From positions 2,991,001 to 3,055,000 of the forward strand of contig JACSYO010000570.1 of NCBI GenBank assembly GCA_016806645.1: a stretch of DNA of 64,000 nucleotides, written 5' to 3'. Source of the DNA: Ophiodon elongatus (Eukaryota > Chordata > Actinopteri > Perciformes > Hexagrammidae). The position numbers and the translations under genes are program-made. The notes below the pieces were generated by a model. The model ran no database searches and was not told the origin of the DNA. It worked only from the letters and a program-made list of their open reading frames with translations. Positions 51,613 to 64,000 of this stretch are shown one piece after another (within the stretch, counting starts at the first letter, position 1; each line of letters begins with the position of its first letter).

Positions 51613-51895
51613 TTATTGTTCTTTTTTTTTTTACCACAATGTTACAGGACAGTGAGGACACAACTTTTTGATTTGGATGTGCATTGAAACATTCAACTTG
51701 AAACCCTGTTAAGGTCAGTTTTGTGAAGAGGAAGGGTTTGCACCTTTAAGGGCTCTGTGCCAAATCCTCCACACAAGGCGGTCCACTGGAATGCACTTCC
51801 ACTGATGCACATAACATCTGTTGACAACATCCCTGACCTCCTGAGGAGAGTGATACTTTGTATTACATCCCAGAGAGCTACAACAAGCAGACAAC

Positions 51896-54453
51896 ATGAA
51901 GCCCAAATCTCTTCCATCAAGGTTGTTTGACGGAAATTCTGGTCAATCAGGTGAAACTCTGAATGTGCGAGCAGCAAAATATCAACGGCATGTGGATCAC
52001 CAAGAGAGTCCAGATCACTCCGGCCACAATGACGGCCAGTCAGTGGCAGAACACAGCAGACAAAATGAGAGGAGCCACAGGGAAGTTCATTTTGCATTTC
52101 TGCAAGAGAGGTATGAGCCGCTGGTGGACGAGGAGGCGCGAGTCACGGCCAAAGAAGAGAAGAAGAAAAGGAAGAAAGAAAAGTACAAAAAAGTCAAGAA
52201 GGTTGGTCTTCTTGCTTTACATTTTCTTGAATTGTTGATGTTCAATGAAAATGAAACTGTATAAAGTTACTGTAATAGTTAAAAAGTTCAAATGTGAAGC
52301 ACAATTGTTTTCAACATGGCATTATTCAGCCTCAATCAAATTGTTTTAGTAGATCAATTATTGAAAAACTAGCAAACTCATAGAAATCACAAATCTATTG
52401 CCACCGTCATGCTACAAATTATCCCGAAATAGTGTTTCCTCGGTATGTGGGCTATTTTTGTAATTTTCTGTTCTATGGTTTTGCTGCATAATTCCCTTTT
52501 TTAGTTTGTGATTGTTGAGGAAATAACTACAAGGTCATAAAAATTCAACAAACTTGATCATCCCAGTGAAGATAAAAGCAATACGACAACGATAACATTT
52601 TCAGCTATTTTCTCCTTTGGCAACCAGCACCAGCTCATCTCTGATGTCTGGTCTTAACTTCTGGGCTCACATCGACCCAGTCGGACTAATGCCGGTCACT
52701 AAAGAGCTTTAGAGCTTCATATTGGTCCTCTCTCTGTCTGTAGCTGAGACAGGAGGACGTCAGGACATGCTGCTCAAGTACTTCCTTATACATGTGTGAA
52801 TGTTTGTAATTCAGCTTCACTTTTTCAATTGTAGGATTGATTATGGATGAATACAGCATGGTCTGTAGAGACAACATGTGACGTAAGTCACTAGTTAATC
52901 AGTATTCGTGTTTATCGGTGACCAGGCAATCGTTGTTTGTATTGAACATTAACAGACTTTTATTAGTGGATCATGTTGGCTGCAAATAATATTGTTATTG
53001 TACTGTAAATATACTGTTTTATATAATCATAGTTGGGTGTTTGACTCAACTTCCAAATGTATGCATACCTATATGGATGTAGAGTTTAATAATCAGTTCA
53101 ATTATAGTCATATTTACACACTACAATGAAAAGGATATGATTAAAAAAAAAAAAAAAATGCTGTTTTGCATTTTGTTCATTTTCAGTGAATATGAACTAA
53201 TAGTGTATTTCTTGAATGAAGATCCTTGATCGATCCAACTTTTGGCTTTTCTTGTAGTTTCCATTTGGGTAAGTTAAAGTGTGAACTCAATATGGTATTG
53301 CTCAATCAGCTTCATCCAAATCAGATTGAAAATCTCTGGAACCAGTAAGCAAATGAATCTACACTATTGGTTGACTAAAAGTAATGAAATTATTGCATAT
53401 GCATGTTTTATCTGAATGAAGTCAATGAGTCAAGATCACCTTTACCCTTCAAATCATCAGCAGTCTTTAACAGTTTGAATTACATAATGTGTGATTTATA
53501 GGGAAATGGCTTGTGACATGTGATCCCAACTAACATTATCACAGTACTTTTATCAGTGAGCTGGTATTCATGTTTGTACTGAGCAGGAACGGACGTATCA
53601 TTTTTTCAAGGCTGGAACATCAGATAAGCAACTTATAAATGAGCTACTTAAAAGTTAATGCCTGACTTCGGATATAGTTTGACAAATTATTCTCCAATCA
53701 AGGTCATTAACATTTTTGGAGTTGTCAAGCACCATACTGTTTACAATATTTACACTATTATTATGTCATCGGTTTGGTGCTTGACTCAATAATCAGTTTT
53801 AAGTTTAAATATGTTATTCTGATGAGTAGAGTCATTTTTACATGCTTCACTGTAAGTACTACTATACGTAGGATTGTTTTTGCTCTATTTTTCTGAAACA
53901 TCTGACTTCCTGTATCCGCTTCAGGCAGTTCCTGTTCAAATAGTACAGCAGACAATAGTGTTCACTGGGCTTTTTGTTTACATTTTAGGGATAAATAGAG
54001 ACTGCACCTCTCCTCCTGTGGTGCTATTGTTCTAAAGCCCCACATGTGCAGGTTTTCTTTAAACACTTTCTGCCTGAATTTATATCAACTCTGAATTCCC
54101 ATATTTGTTTAACCTAATTCTCTCAAAATCACCGATAAAGGTTTGTCACTGAATGATGTGGGAACGCAGGTGATAATGACATGGTTGTGTGGTTTAATTC
54201 ACATGTGAATCCTACTCTGAATGACGGAGCAGCTTTCTTAGAATATAGATTACTGCATTGTGGTCGAAGTCTGCAGAGTTGATGATTTAGCTATGAATGT
54301 ATGTTTGTCTTTCAGAATGTTGGCAAGGCACTGCGCTGCACCTGGAAGTGTCTAATGCTTGGTCTGTACAATTTTGCCCTCGGCTACTCTACTCCAATCA
54401 CGGTGGCTGCTACTTTTGTCCCTGACTTTCACCCGGGCAGAAACACGACCTGA
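51896..54453 (+). CDS. C1orf115/RDD1-family protein (required for drug-induced death 1-like)
   Basis: Two coding exons, 51896-52201 and 54316-54453, joined AAG/AAT in phase 0 across a 2.1-kb GT-AG intron, give a 147-aa protein; human C1orf115 is about 142 aa. Family hallmarks are VHFAFLQERYEPL in the middle, then a lysine-rich stretch ending KKVKK, then exon 2 beginning NVGKALRCTWKC and continuing through a hydrophobic segment (LMLGLYNFALGYSTPITVAA) that resembles the family's membrane-associating C-terminus. The first about 60 residues are hydrophilic, rich in H, Q, S and N, and not conserved. The human member has been reported to affect ABCB1 drug efflux and drug-induced death. The start ATG has A at -3. 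The gene lies in tandem behind smc6 and converges on ak9. It could be a teleost paralogue rather than the strict orthologue. Confidence 0.88.
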
Positions 54454-55538
54454 GCTCAGCCACGTGCGCCTCCTCTGGTTGCAATGCGTACTGCACTGTA
54501 GCCACATACCAGTTGACCCGAGGACACTGACCAAATAACTTTTATATGTTTAGAATGTTTAAGTATTTTAAATTACATTTCTATATTCGTTTTTTCGAAA
54601 AAATTGTCATCAAAATATTCGTATTGTGCTGTAGGCACAACGAGGTGGTTAATAGGCCTTTTTCACAGCAGATATTTTGACTCATCAAAGTATTTACTAA
54701 TAATATTAATGATGTTCTAACCGATTGTTTTGGTAATCAAATACATTTCATCAACTATTTTATTGTTTACACCTGTGCTTTTCTTACTGTGACATTTTGA
54801 TCTTATCAATTGTTGTAGCTGTAATAATATAGAGTATTACCCACTTTTATCTAGATTTGCAGGAATATGCACATTTAAGATCATAAAATCAGAGACGGAA
54901 TCTGTAAAATTGCTCTTTACACAGACCCTATAGGTATGTAGGCTATGCACTCCTTATTCAACCTAAATTACATATGGCTCATGCACGTAATAACCCATGA
55001 AAAAGATGTGCATTTTTCACTTAGAGAATTATTTTTTTAATCAAGCATCTCGCTGTTTATTGCACGTGTGCAGAGGGATTATGTGGGGATGTGGCATCTG
55101 CAGCGGGACAGAAATGACTGGAACATTTGCTGTAGCTGCAGATAAAGTGAATCAGGGCAAATACCCTTTCCAGACAGGAAACAGGGAAGTGATCATCAGT
55201 GAAGTACGAGTACATCAAGGCTGAAAGGGTGTGTACAGGCACAGGCAGTAAGAAACCAGGCCGACTGGGCCACTGATGTCAAGAGCATTTTGCAACACTC
55301 CACCCATCTCAGCATCAGACCGATGGCCAGCAGACTCCTGAAGACTGATGGTGACTAGCAGGCTTTGGATACATTTCTATGGAGTACACGTTGAAGATGA
55401 TCCTCAGATTGGAACGTTATGGTGTGACTTTTGCAGGTAGTTTCTAACATTTCAGTGTTTCTGTACGTGTATGAGTTTGTTCAGTTTTGAAGGTTTTTCT
55501 TGTCATGATATTTGGAGGTTGATGTGTGATCAAATGTT

Positions 55539-55544
55539 AATAAA
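55539..55544 (+). terminator. Possible poly(A) signal of the C1orf115-like gene
   Basis: AATAAA about 1.09 kb downstream of the TGA at 54451-54453. It faces the ak9 poly(A) signal about 100 bp away, which fits convergent transcription units ending in the same short spacer. Confidence 0.45.
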
Positions 55545-55642
55545 CTGTGCAACAAAACAAAATAATTTGTTAATGGTGGTCAAAGGAGTGTGAAAGTACA
55601 ATAACATCCTAAAATAACAAACTCGTAATTTCCAGAACCTTA

Positions 55643-55648
55643 TTTATT
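55643..55648 (-). terminator. ak9: ak9 poly(A) signal
   Basis: TTTATT on the plus strand, i.e. AATAAA in the ak9 sense, about 135 bp past the TAG at 55781-55783. Confidence 0.6.
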
Positions 55649-55780
55649 ATAAAAGGACGCAAGCTAATTAAAAGAAAACAGAATTGTGTGAGGGTATAGA
55701 ATAAACTCTCATTGCAAGTTACTTTCATATGCCTTTGTTGTCACACAATACTAACACAATATGATATAACACAGGCACAA

Positions 55781-58700
55781 CTACAGCACACTGTTGGCAA
55801 CTGGCCAACTGTCTCCCAAGGACAGGAACCTATTTAGTTTGAACTCCAAGTCGATGGGACGCTCACTGGGAGACCGGTAGTTCCCTCTCATCGTTGAGCT
55901 CAGGTAGGGAATGAGCGCACAGTTCTCCTCAAACAAGGCCAGCTTCTTTTTGTACTTCTTGCGGGTGTAGTCTGTGCTCTTGTTGTTGAAAGCTGTAAAA
56001 ACACGAGATTTAATTCATCAGTTGGATAAAACATGAAATAATTATGAAGTTCAAGCAGTTTCCACATGATATTTCATTTTGGCCTAAGGCAGCCATGTCA
56101 CCCTGCCTACCTTTCAGATAGAAGGCCACATAGAGGAGTGATGATCTCTGTATACTGAGGAAGGGGTACTTTGGTTTGAGACACCCAACCGCTGTCATGG
56201 CCTTGATGACTGAAACTGCCACACCCTAAAAAAATAATACAGACTTGACTCAAGCAGGGCAGATGTAAAAGAGATTTCAGAAACATACATATATCAAATG
56301 ATATGTTTGAGTTTGTGTCTGACCTGTTCCAGATAGCCCAACGTTGGAAGGGAGGTGAGGGGTATAGGTTCACAGAGAGGAGGAACTTTAGTGGGCAGCT
56401 TCTGGTTCCAGTAGGCTTCAGGAGTCCTTAAAAGATAATATTTCAACACCAACGTTCGCTCAGTATACTATCTGTGATAGCCAAATAATACCAACCTTTC
56501 TTCAATACAAGTAGTGTGAAACTTTCAGATATTATTGATATGCACAACTAACCTTGTGAAAAGAACACATGACTTACATAACATTTCTGAAATATACAAA
56601 GACATAGCTCCGCACCTCAAAAACTTGTCCTGTTTCTGCTTTGTCTCGAAAATGTAGATTCTTTCTTGGTAGTCAACAGCATATTCCATCTTTCCTCGAA
56701 TCAGAGCTTCATACCTTAGGACAAGTACACCTTCCGTGAATAGAGAACCATCTCGTACAGTAAAGTGTTGTGGGCAGTAAGAAGAGATCTGACATAAATT
56801 AAGTTTTTAATAACTTGTTGTCATTATTATTTACACTATGTGCTTTCAAAATGCACTTTCTAAGGAATCTTCAATCTAGTGAATCAGGCCAGAGATCACT
56901 AAATAAATTACAAAAATGTATCAGAAAAATAACAAATAATTGTTTCCACTGATGAATGTAAACCTCTATCAATCCATTAGTAAAGTAATGCCAATCATGT
57001 ATCAAAACCCACACTGACTGATTTGAATCAACAGTTATAAGAGTTGTATTTGTTTCTTTTTACATTTGAATTAGCTGTTTGGTTGGTATATAGCACATAT
57101 TGTCCGTACATATTTCTGTACACACATGAATCCCTTTGCACTAACTTATATATCAAATAATAATTATATGCATGTGTCACAGGTAGATTTGAACATTTAA
57201 TGGGTGAATACCCATATAATGTACAGTATAACATACCTTTGCTTTCCATCCAGATAAGTGACCGGGCAGAAGCCCTTCATCTCAACTTGCTGTGGGAACC
57301 TGTTTTTCACCTGATTCTCAGATATCCTTCTGGGCAGCAGGTGGGGTTGTGGGAGAGTGTGTGTGCAGCCAGGAGACACAAAATGATCAGGAGTGGTCAG
57401 GAACCGCTGTGGTTGAGAGAGCAACATACACATGTTATTTTTTTCTTTTAGTCACAGTTAACATACCATATTTGCATGTTAAAAGTGTTATTATAAATGT
57501 AACTTTTAAAATATTTGTATTTTGTTTATCCTTCACGATTTGACAGTATAATATACAAATAATCAAATCCACTGGATAGTGGAAAATCTGTTTATTTGGA
57601 CTGGCTGTCGGCTCCACCACACTGACCTGTAAATGGTCTTCGCCACACATCTTGTAATAGTGTGCCCTGTACTCAGCTGCATGAGTTAAGGCTGCGATTT
57701 CTGAGCAGTCCATCAGGTGGTGATGTAGAGCCAGGCAGACGGGGCAGTAATGACCAAACTCTCCAAGCCGACACTGCAGCTCCTTGGGTGTGACGCACAG
57801 TCTGTTGATGGAGGCTGCTTGCCCTTTAAAATTAAAACGCAAAGGGAGGATGAACTATGTTTATAGATTAAATCTAAGTTTTCATTGCATACAGGGTTTT
57901 GGCAGTTATTTTATTAAGTGTAAAAAGCCCTGCTGAGCTGATTTCTGGATGAGCTTCTAGTACTTACTGCTTTGCATCCTTCCCAGGTAGTTGGAGATAT
58001 ATTCCATGCTGATGGTGACCTCCTTTATAATGCTGTTCGAGATCCACCATTTGCTCTTCAAGCCATTGAGCAGGATCCAGTTCTGATAGTGTTGTCGGAA
58101 GTATTGTCTAACACTCTCCATCTCCTGCTTGTAACAGGAGTTACGAATGTGGAGGATCTTTGAGCTGTCGTGCTTCAGGTGAGGCCTGCAGTGGGAGGAG
58201 AGAGTGGTACACAGCATGTTTTCATACATTAACTTTGAAGGTTTGTTATAAACAGCTCTCATACTTGTGATTTCCAATGTGTATTTATAAAGAGGATTAT
58301 AGTTGCTATTGGTGTGTGTTTTCTCACTAACTTGTTGGGCTTCATCTTGTCCTGAAGGCCTCTCCTCTGCACCTCCACTGTGTCCAGCTCCAGCTCAACA
58401 ACTATCATGGGAATGATACTCTGAGACCCAATCAGCTCTGACTGCTTAAGTGTTTTCGGAAAGCCATCCAACACGTACCTGGGATGCAATAAAAGAGTAC
58501 AGCATGAGCAGATTTCTTGAGAGCCAGGGTAAGAATAAAGACTTTGGCTTGAAACAAAAAATAAAGCCCCTCGGTTATTCTAAGGTAAAAGTTATCTTTT
58601 CAAGCCTTGAATTTTAATAACGAAATGGATCAGATGCCCCCAGCTTACCCTCGAGTGCTGCAGACCGGGCTCATGAGCACCACCTCCAGACACTCAATGG

Positions 58701-61700
58701 CCAGTTCATCAGGCACAGCAAATCCTTGGGAGAGATGCTTTTTCATCTGGACAGCCAGATCAGTGTTCCCATGATTGCTGAGCACCATACGCATAACACT
58801 GCCAATGGACAGACAGGCCAACCCATATTTATGAGCAAACATCTGTGCCACTGGAGAGTTACAGCAAAGTGGGAGAAAATGCAGAACGTGAAAAGAAAGA
58901 AAGAAGAGCGTGATAAGCATTTGAGAAAGTGCAACAGAAACAACTCTGTGTGGATGATTTTGCAGCTGTCTTGCGTCGTACCAGTGGTTTTTCCAGATTT
59001 GGGTGGTCCAACAACTGCTATTTTAACAGGAAGGGACGGGTTGGGCTTTGGCTGCCTGAGGTACTTCAAGGGGTTCAGCATAAAGGTGTTGCGGTTCTCC
59101 TTCGACGCAAAGAAGTAGATATACTGATGGAAGATTATGGGATATGTGGTACTGAGAGGCCAGTGCAGAGGCTGGAACACATCTCTCTCTTTGTATTGCT
59201 GTAGAAGGGGGAAGTTTGTGGAGAAAACAGTATGTTGAAATACACTATGTACAGGACAGTCATGCAAGTATTTGAAATAAAACTCATGCCAAGAAAGACA
59301 TAGTGGCCATTCCTAAATTACGACCTACCTTTATGGGATCCCAGCAGCCAAAGGCACTGTGGAGCTTATAAGAGAAGAACAGCAGCTTATGTGCCAGGCT
59401 GCATGCGATGGGTTGGCAGCTTTGGAAGAGTGACTCCCTGTTGGTCAGCAGGGGCTGGATTTTCTGGAGCAGCTGATACCGCACAATATGCAGCTTGCGA
59501 GAGGCACTGATTAAGACTTTGGGTATGTTTAGTTCACTCAGGAGCTCCTGATGATAGAACAGCACAAAGCAGAATATATGAGTATAAGGAAAATTACAAT
59601 ATGTGAATGTACATTATGCAGACCGCATAGTCACATTAGGTTTATCCTAGACCCAACTTGTATCTCTGTAAAACCAAAGGATGTGTTGTTGTAATCAGAA
59701 TGTAAAATGTTTGTATGTCTGTAAGTATCTCATGAGACCAAAGACCCAAACATTCTCCAAACTGTCCCAAAAGGAAATATTAAAAAAGGGTAATAAATGT
59801 GCATGTCTGGCTACTTCATTAGGTTTTGTGTCTTTGTACCATCACAGCTTCAAGGTTGTTTTCATCCATCCCATAACGCTCTGCTATCTCCATCTCCAGC
59901 CTCCCAGACGCTGCCTCCTCACTCTCCTCATTCTCCATGTCTTCGTTTTCCTCCTCTAAAGGAAACTCCTCCTCCAGCATGGTCTCTATCCGATCCTCTC
60001 CGTCACCTGCAGATTCATCCTCTTCATCGTCTTCTTCATCCTCACGATTTCTGGACTGATGAGTTGGCGATAGGAGGAAGGAAGGTTAAGCAGTGATGGA
60101 GAGGGAATGACAGTGGTAATAACGAGTTTGTTTACCTTTCTTTCTGCTTCCTTTGTGAGTTCAGCCCTCCTCTTGGCAATGTTCTTCTCCTGTACCAACG
60201 ACATTTACTTGTGCCAGATACTCACATGCAATTTATAGTCACTGTCAGGAGTTGTCAGTAGCTTACCCTGTTCTTCTCACGTAAATCACGAAGGAGGTTC
60301 AGCTGTGCTTTGCGGTGGTTGCGGCGCTCATGCCAGCTCTCCAAGTATGTCGGCAACAGACGCTCCTGGACATCTGTGACATCCACCTCCATCATTACCG
60401 CAACGTCAGGGAAAAGCTGTTTCTGCAACATGTACTGCACATCTTCGGGATTGTCAGGGAAGCCCTCCAAAATAAAACCTGTAGATCTTCAAGATGGAGA
60501 ATGGTAAGGTCAAGAAATACCTTGGGTTGCCAGGTGTACAAAAAAACACACACTACATGTAGGCAATGTACATAAATAGACATAGATACATAGCCCTCTT
60601 GCTGAGAGTTAATATTACTGTTCATTATATTAATTACAGTAAATAGGAATCATGGGGCAGGAAGAGAATATATTTTGCAACTACATGTATGGCTCCTGTT
60701 TCCAGTATGGTGCGATAACCATATCCAGGATCTGTGGAGTCAGTGGATCTCCATCAGACAGGTAGGCTGTGATTGCCTGTTCCTCATCAGTCAGAATAAC
60801 CTCCTCCTGTAGACACACACAAAATTTCACAATATCATAATCCTCACAGGCACCATAATACTGGAAATCTTGCTACAGGGAAGTTTATCAAAAGCTGACC
60901 TCCATGTCATTCATGTTGGCGGAGGTCTCCTTCAGCTCCTCCGTCTCCTCAGTCTCCTCCAGCTCCTCCGTCTCCTCCGTCTCCTCCGTCTCCTCCTTCT
61001 CGACCTCCCCCCTGGCTTCCTCTATCAGGGCCTCCAAATCCTCAGGAGACTCCTCCCAGGCCTCATCAGCATAAGGTACCTGCTTCTTTGTCTTGGTCAT
61101 GATGAGCATTTGGAGTTGCTCTCTGAACTGAATGTGAAAGATGCCAAGCTTTTGGGCAAGCCACTCACCATGAGTGGTCTTGCCTGACCCTCGGGTGCCA
61201 AGCAAAAAGATCCGCAGCACAGGAGGCTTGGAGAGAAGGTTATAAGAAACTTGTTAGGGATTTTTAGCTTTTCTTACTTAGACTTTTTCTTTCTCTCCTT
61301 ATGCCAGCCGGTACCTTGAGAGGCTCAGTCTGTGCAACAAATTGAACAGGGTTTTGAAGGAAGGAGTCCCTGGCTTCGATGCTTGAGAAGTAAAAAGTCT
61401 TCTCACGGTACTTGGCGGCAATTTCCCCCGTACACGGCAACAGGACATCATTGTTTTTTAAGGCCACAGGGCAGAAATGATGGGTATCGCCTAATAACCT
61501 CTTGAATGTTGTGTCATCCTGCTTTCATTGAGAGGAAGGAGATGCTGTTATTAATTGACAATAAAGCAGTAAAACAGGCCTGTATCTTCAGTATCTTAAA
61601 TTATAGTATTATAAACCAGTTTATGAAGTAAAAAATGACTTATTTACTGACTTCATTCTCCTCTTCAGCAGCTTCATTGTCACTGCTGCCTTCCTCGGAT

Positions 61701-64000
61701 CTCTCCAGCTCAATTAAGGCCTCGATATCCTCTGCCTCCTGGTCCAGGTCCGTTTCTGACAGCTCCCAAGATACGTGCTCGAAGGGTTCTGAAAATCATG
61801 TACGTAAACCAGATTGGATTGAGAGTTTTTCTTACCAAACACGGCATCTAGTAGCAGTAGTAGTCACATTATTAGATAAACCATTGAAAATCTAATAATA
61901 TAAGTATATTATAGTTATAATTAATTTACTTGAAATCTGACTTTCCATTCTGGCCAATTAAAAGAGACAAGGTTTGTGGAGTAACAAAAAAATTCAAAAC
62001 TGTGATTGATACTTCAAGAAAGGTTCCACTCACTCTCCATTTGAAGGACCATCTCTCGAAGCAGGTCCTCGGGGCTTTTGTCGCCAATCTCCAGTACTGA
62101 GTTGACGACAGTTAATGAGAACTGCATTTTGTCCCATTCAGACACAAACTGTTGGAGTTCCAGTTTATAGTCATTCATCTCCGGGCTGTCTGGGTAACCC
62201 AGGTCCCAATGATCGGGTAGTACCACAGCTTGAGCAACACAGAATGGAGATGAAGGGTTTAAGATAGAGAGAGAAACGTTTATTTAGTTCAATGCTGCTT
62301 TTAGGGTGCTTACATACAGTATGGTTTGCAAATGAAGGATTTGAAACAATAGAGTGCAGTAAAAATGTCTCACCTTTCTGTTTGATGATGGCAGGATTTG
62401 CAGGACTGGTGGTGTCAGATTGTTCAGGATTTTCTACAAAGGAAATTAATTAATACTTAATAAACACTGTGGGTTAAATTCTGCAGGATCAAGGAGCCTT
62501 TGTGAATTTAGGCTGCTTCAGACATACAGTTGGTACCTTCGGTCTCTTCGACAACGGTCTCTTCGACAACGGTCTCTTTGACAACGGTCTCTTCGGCAAC
62601 TGTCTCTTTGACACCTGTCTCTTCGACAACGGTCTCTTCGACAACGGTCTCTTCGACAACTGTATCTTCGACACCTGTCTCTTCGGCAACTGTCTCTTTG
62701 ACACCTGTCTCTTCGACAACGGTCTCTTCGACAACTGTCTCTTCGACAACGGTCTCTTCGACAACGGTCTCTTCGACAACGGTCTCTAGATTTGTTTGCA
62801 GCTCTGCAGGTTTAGCCTCGACCTCCGATTCTGGCTCCTTCTGGTTTCTAAAATGGCCAGCAATTAAGCACAAAAACAAAAGCTGCATAAATAATACATC
62901 TCAGATATAACAACTCATATAATTTGACAGCATCATTGCACCTGCACTCACAAGGCCTCTTTCTCCTTCTCAGATTGTTCGTCCTGCAACCTCTTCCACA
63001 TTGCTTTGTCCACGCTGTCCTTGTTTGTCTCATACAATCTCTTCAAAGCTGTTCAACACATTTAAGTGCAATGATACATGAACACTGACAGAAATTAAAT
63101 ATATACTCAAGTCTACATATTCAAATTAAACAACTTTTTGTTTGTGATGCACCATTTCTGTGTCTCGTACCCTGATTGTTATCACTGTCTCTGAGACAGA
63201 AGAGGATGTCTGGCAGGATTCCAGCTTCCTGTAAGGCATCCATTTGGGAAAGGTTCTTGGGAAAGTTGTCAAGCACCCAGCCAGCATCAGTTTCAGCCTC
63301 TTCAATCTGTAACAACAAAATTCAAGCTGTTTATAGATACGATACATATATATCCCATCTCTAGCCAAATTCTTAGTTAAACTTTGGGTGGTTCATTAAT
63401 TTGAATTAACTTTGACATCATGTTTACTGTATATGATAAATGGCAAATGGCATCATTTATGTTATGTTTATGGGTTTTTTCAGGACCAAAAAGCTTGTGT
63501 AAATGCAGCTGCCAGATTTTTGACATACCTCTTTTATATGCTTCTCCAGAACCTCAGCATACAGGCTCAAGGGAGGTGTGCTCATATGTTTAGCTTCTTC
63601 CAGCGCAGACAGCACCATGGCTTGTACCTCTGGATGATCCGCTGTCACTGAAAACAGCAGGAAACATTTGCGAACAAATATGGTATATTGTGCTGGGGAC
63701 AAATTAATGCTACATTGTAGTTTGAAGGGCTGATGTGTGAAATAACACATTGTTATGGGAATAGTTATTAAGCTATGGAACATTGTGTTGAAGTTATCTA
63801 AAAAATAACATTGTTGTCTGTTACAAAATACTATAATACAACTAATACAACTATAATACAAAATAATGATTATCAACAAAACTCAACTTGCCTAAATTCT
63901 GCTCGCCATCCTGCTCCATCTTCATCCTGATGTTCTCTATAGCGATCTGTGTTGTCTCCTCTTTGATTTTGTCAAGCCTCTCCTGAACAAATTTGGCCAG
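55781..64000 (-). CDS. ak9: AK9, adenylate kinase 9 (C-terminal part; 5' end outside window)
   Basis: Multidomain nucleoside mono/diphosphate kinase. Minus-strand exons: 63892-64000 (cut), 63529-63647, 63171-63306, 62952-63048, 62537-62847, 62374-62433, 62034-62228, 61652-61788, 61315-61518, 60900-61226, 60685-60806, 60267-60486, 60136-60189, 59840-60055, 59329-59547, 58982-59198, 58649-58850, 58332-58478, 57968-58185, 57627-57823, 57237-57406, 56616-56714, 56324-56426, 56111-56225, 55781-55992. Phases agree and sum to 4,206 nt (1,401 aa plus TAG); human AK9 is about 1,900 aa, so roughly 500 N-terminal residues lie beyond the edge. Three kinase modules are visible: the end of one (WVLDNFPKN), a second with P-loop GTRGSGKTT (about residue 466 here) and ILEGFPDN, and a third with P-loop GPPKSGKTT (about 906) and VLDGFPKT. 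Acidic linkers separate them. One intron is GC-AG. Confidence 0.95.
60910..61010 (-). repeat. ak9: Acidic GAG/ACG triplet-rich tract in ak9
   Basis: The end of exon 60900-61226 encodes an E-E-T / E-E-L array just after the second P-loop module. It is made of near-repeats of GAGGAGACG and is low complexity, so it is likely length-variable. It is independent of the V-V-E-E-T array. Confidence 0.8.
62538..62790 (-). repeat. ak9: 15-bp coding minisatellite in ak9
   Basis: About sixteen tandem 15-bp units, GTTGTCGAAGAGACC in the coding sense, encode pentapeptides of the type V-V-E-E-T with variants (G-V-K-E-T, V-A-E-E-T, G-V-E-D-T). They form most of exon 62537-62847, an acidic linker between two kinase modules. 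The unit is a multiple of three without stop codons in most frames, so it creates spurious long frames on both strands here. Higher-order structure is visible: a GVKET-VAEET pair recurs. Confidence 0.93.

Larger units (their letters stand above)
54454..55780. other. 3' UTR and convergent spacer, no further gene
   Basis: AT-rich sequence downstream of the C1orf115-like stop and downstream (by transcription) of the ak9 stop. A 75-residue plus-strand frame at 54997-55224 has no recognisable features and is judged to be chance. The spacer holds the two facing poly(A) signals. Confidence 0.6.

Noticed and set aside
58726..59204. Plus-strand frames of 91-130 codons
   Set aside because: Antisense to ak9 exons 58649-58850 and 58982-59198; no independent signals.
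62502..62910. Long plus-strand frames with F-D-N-G-L or S-S-T-T-V repeats
   Set aside because: By-products of the 15-bp ak9 minisatellite, whose unit lacks stops in most frames. The V-V-E-E-T frame is the one spliced in phase with ak9.

Overview
The window is vertebrate nuclear DNA, most likely from a percomorph-type teleost. It is AT-rich, has short spliced exons with GT-AG introns, and carries Tc1, hAT, piggyBac, LTR and LINE debris of the kinds common in ray-finned fish. It holds four recognisable protein-coding genes, all in the right-hand 28 kb. I saw no rRNA, tRNA, CRISPR array or prokaryotic feature.

Layout. Positions 1-36,100 form a gene-poor region made of unique AT-rich DNA, microsatellites and decayed transposons: an hAT-like remnant near 3 kb, a solo LTR at 6.9-7.25 kb, a piggyBac-type MITE at 11.9-12.5 kb, two Tc1 copies at 13.3-14.8 and 19.3-20.4 kb, and LINE tails. 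One part of it, 12.6-18.0 kb, is a mosaic of internally duplicated blocks with exon-like open segments that I could not assign to a known family. tmem18 lies on the minus strand at 36,144-37,584 (5 coding exons). smc6 lies on the plus strand at 39,745-51,254 (26 coding exons, 1,090 aa when joined). A two-exon C1orf115/RDD1-family gene follows on the plus strand at 51,896-54,453. The C-terminal 1,401 residues of ak9 (25 exons visible) lie on the minus strand from 55,781 to beyond the right edge.

How the genes relate. tmem18 and smc6 are divergent, about 2.2 kb apart from ATG to ATG. smc6 and the C1orf115-like gene are in tandem and close. The C1orf115-like gene and ak9 converge, with poly(A) signals about 100 bp apart. 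The four products are not an operon or known pathway: SMC6 is the ATPase core of the SMC5/6 genome-stability complex, TMEM18 is a small nuclear-envelope membrane protein, the C1orf115 family is linked to drug-induced death and drug transport, and AK9 is a multidomain nucleotide kinase.

Most notable observations. (1) A 205-bp, 204/205-identical inverted copy of the smc6 intron 7/exon 8 junction sits in smc6 intron 2, flanked by an 11-bp direct repeat. (2) An unassigned, duplicated multi-exon-like locus lies at 12.6-18 kb. (3) ak9 has a 15-bp coding minisatellite giving a V-V-E-E-T array. (4) ak9 has a GC-AG intron. (5) An hAT MITE with an 8-bp target duplication ends about 50 bp from the smc6 core promoter. 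All exon coordinates were read by eye from splice motifs, reading frame and family knowledge; none was checked by alignment software.
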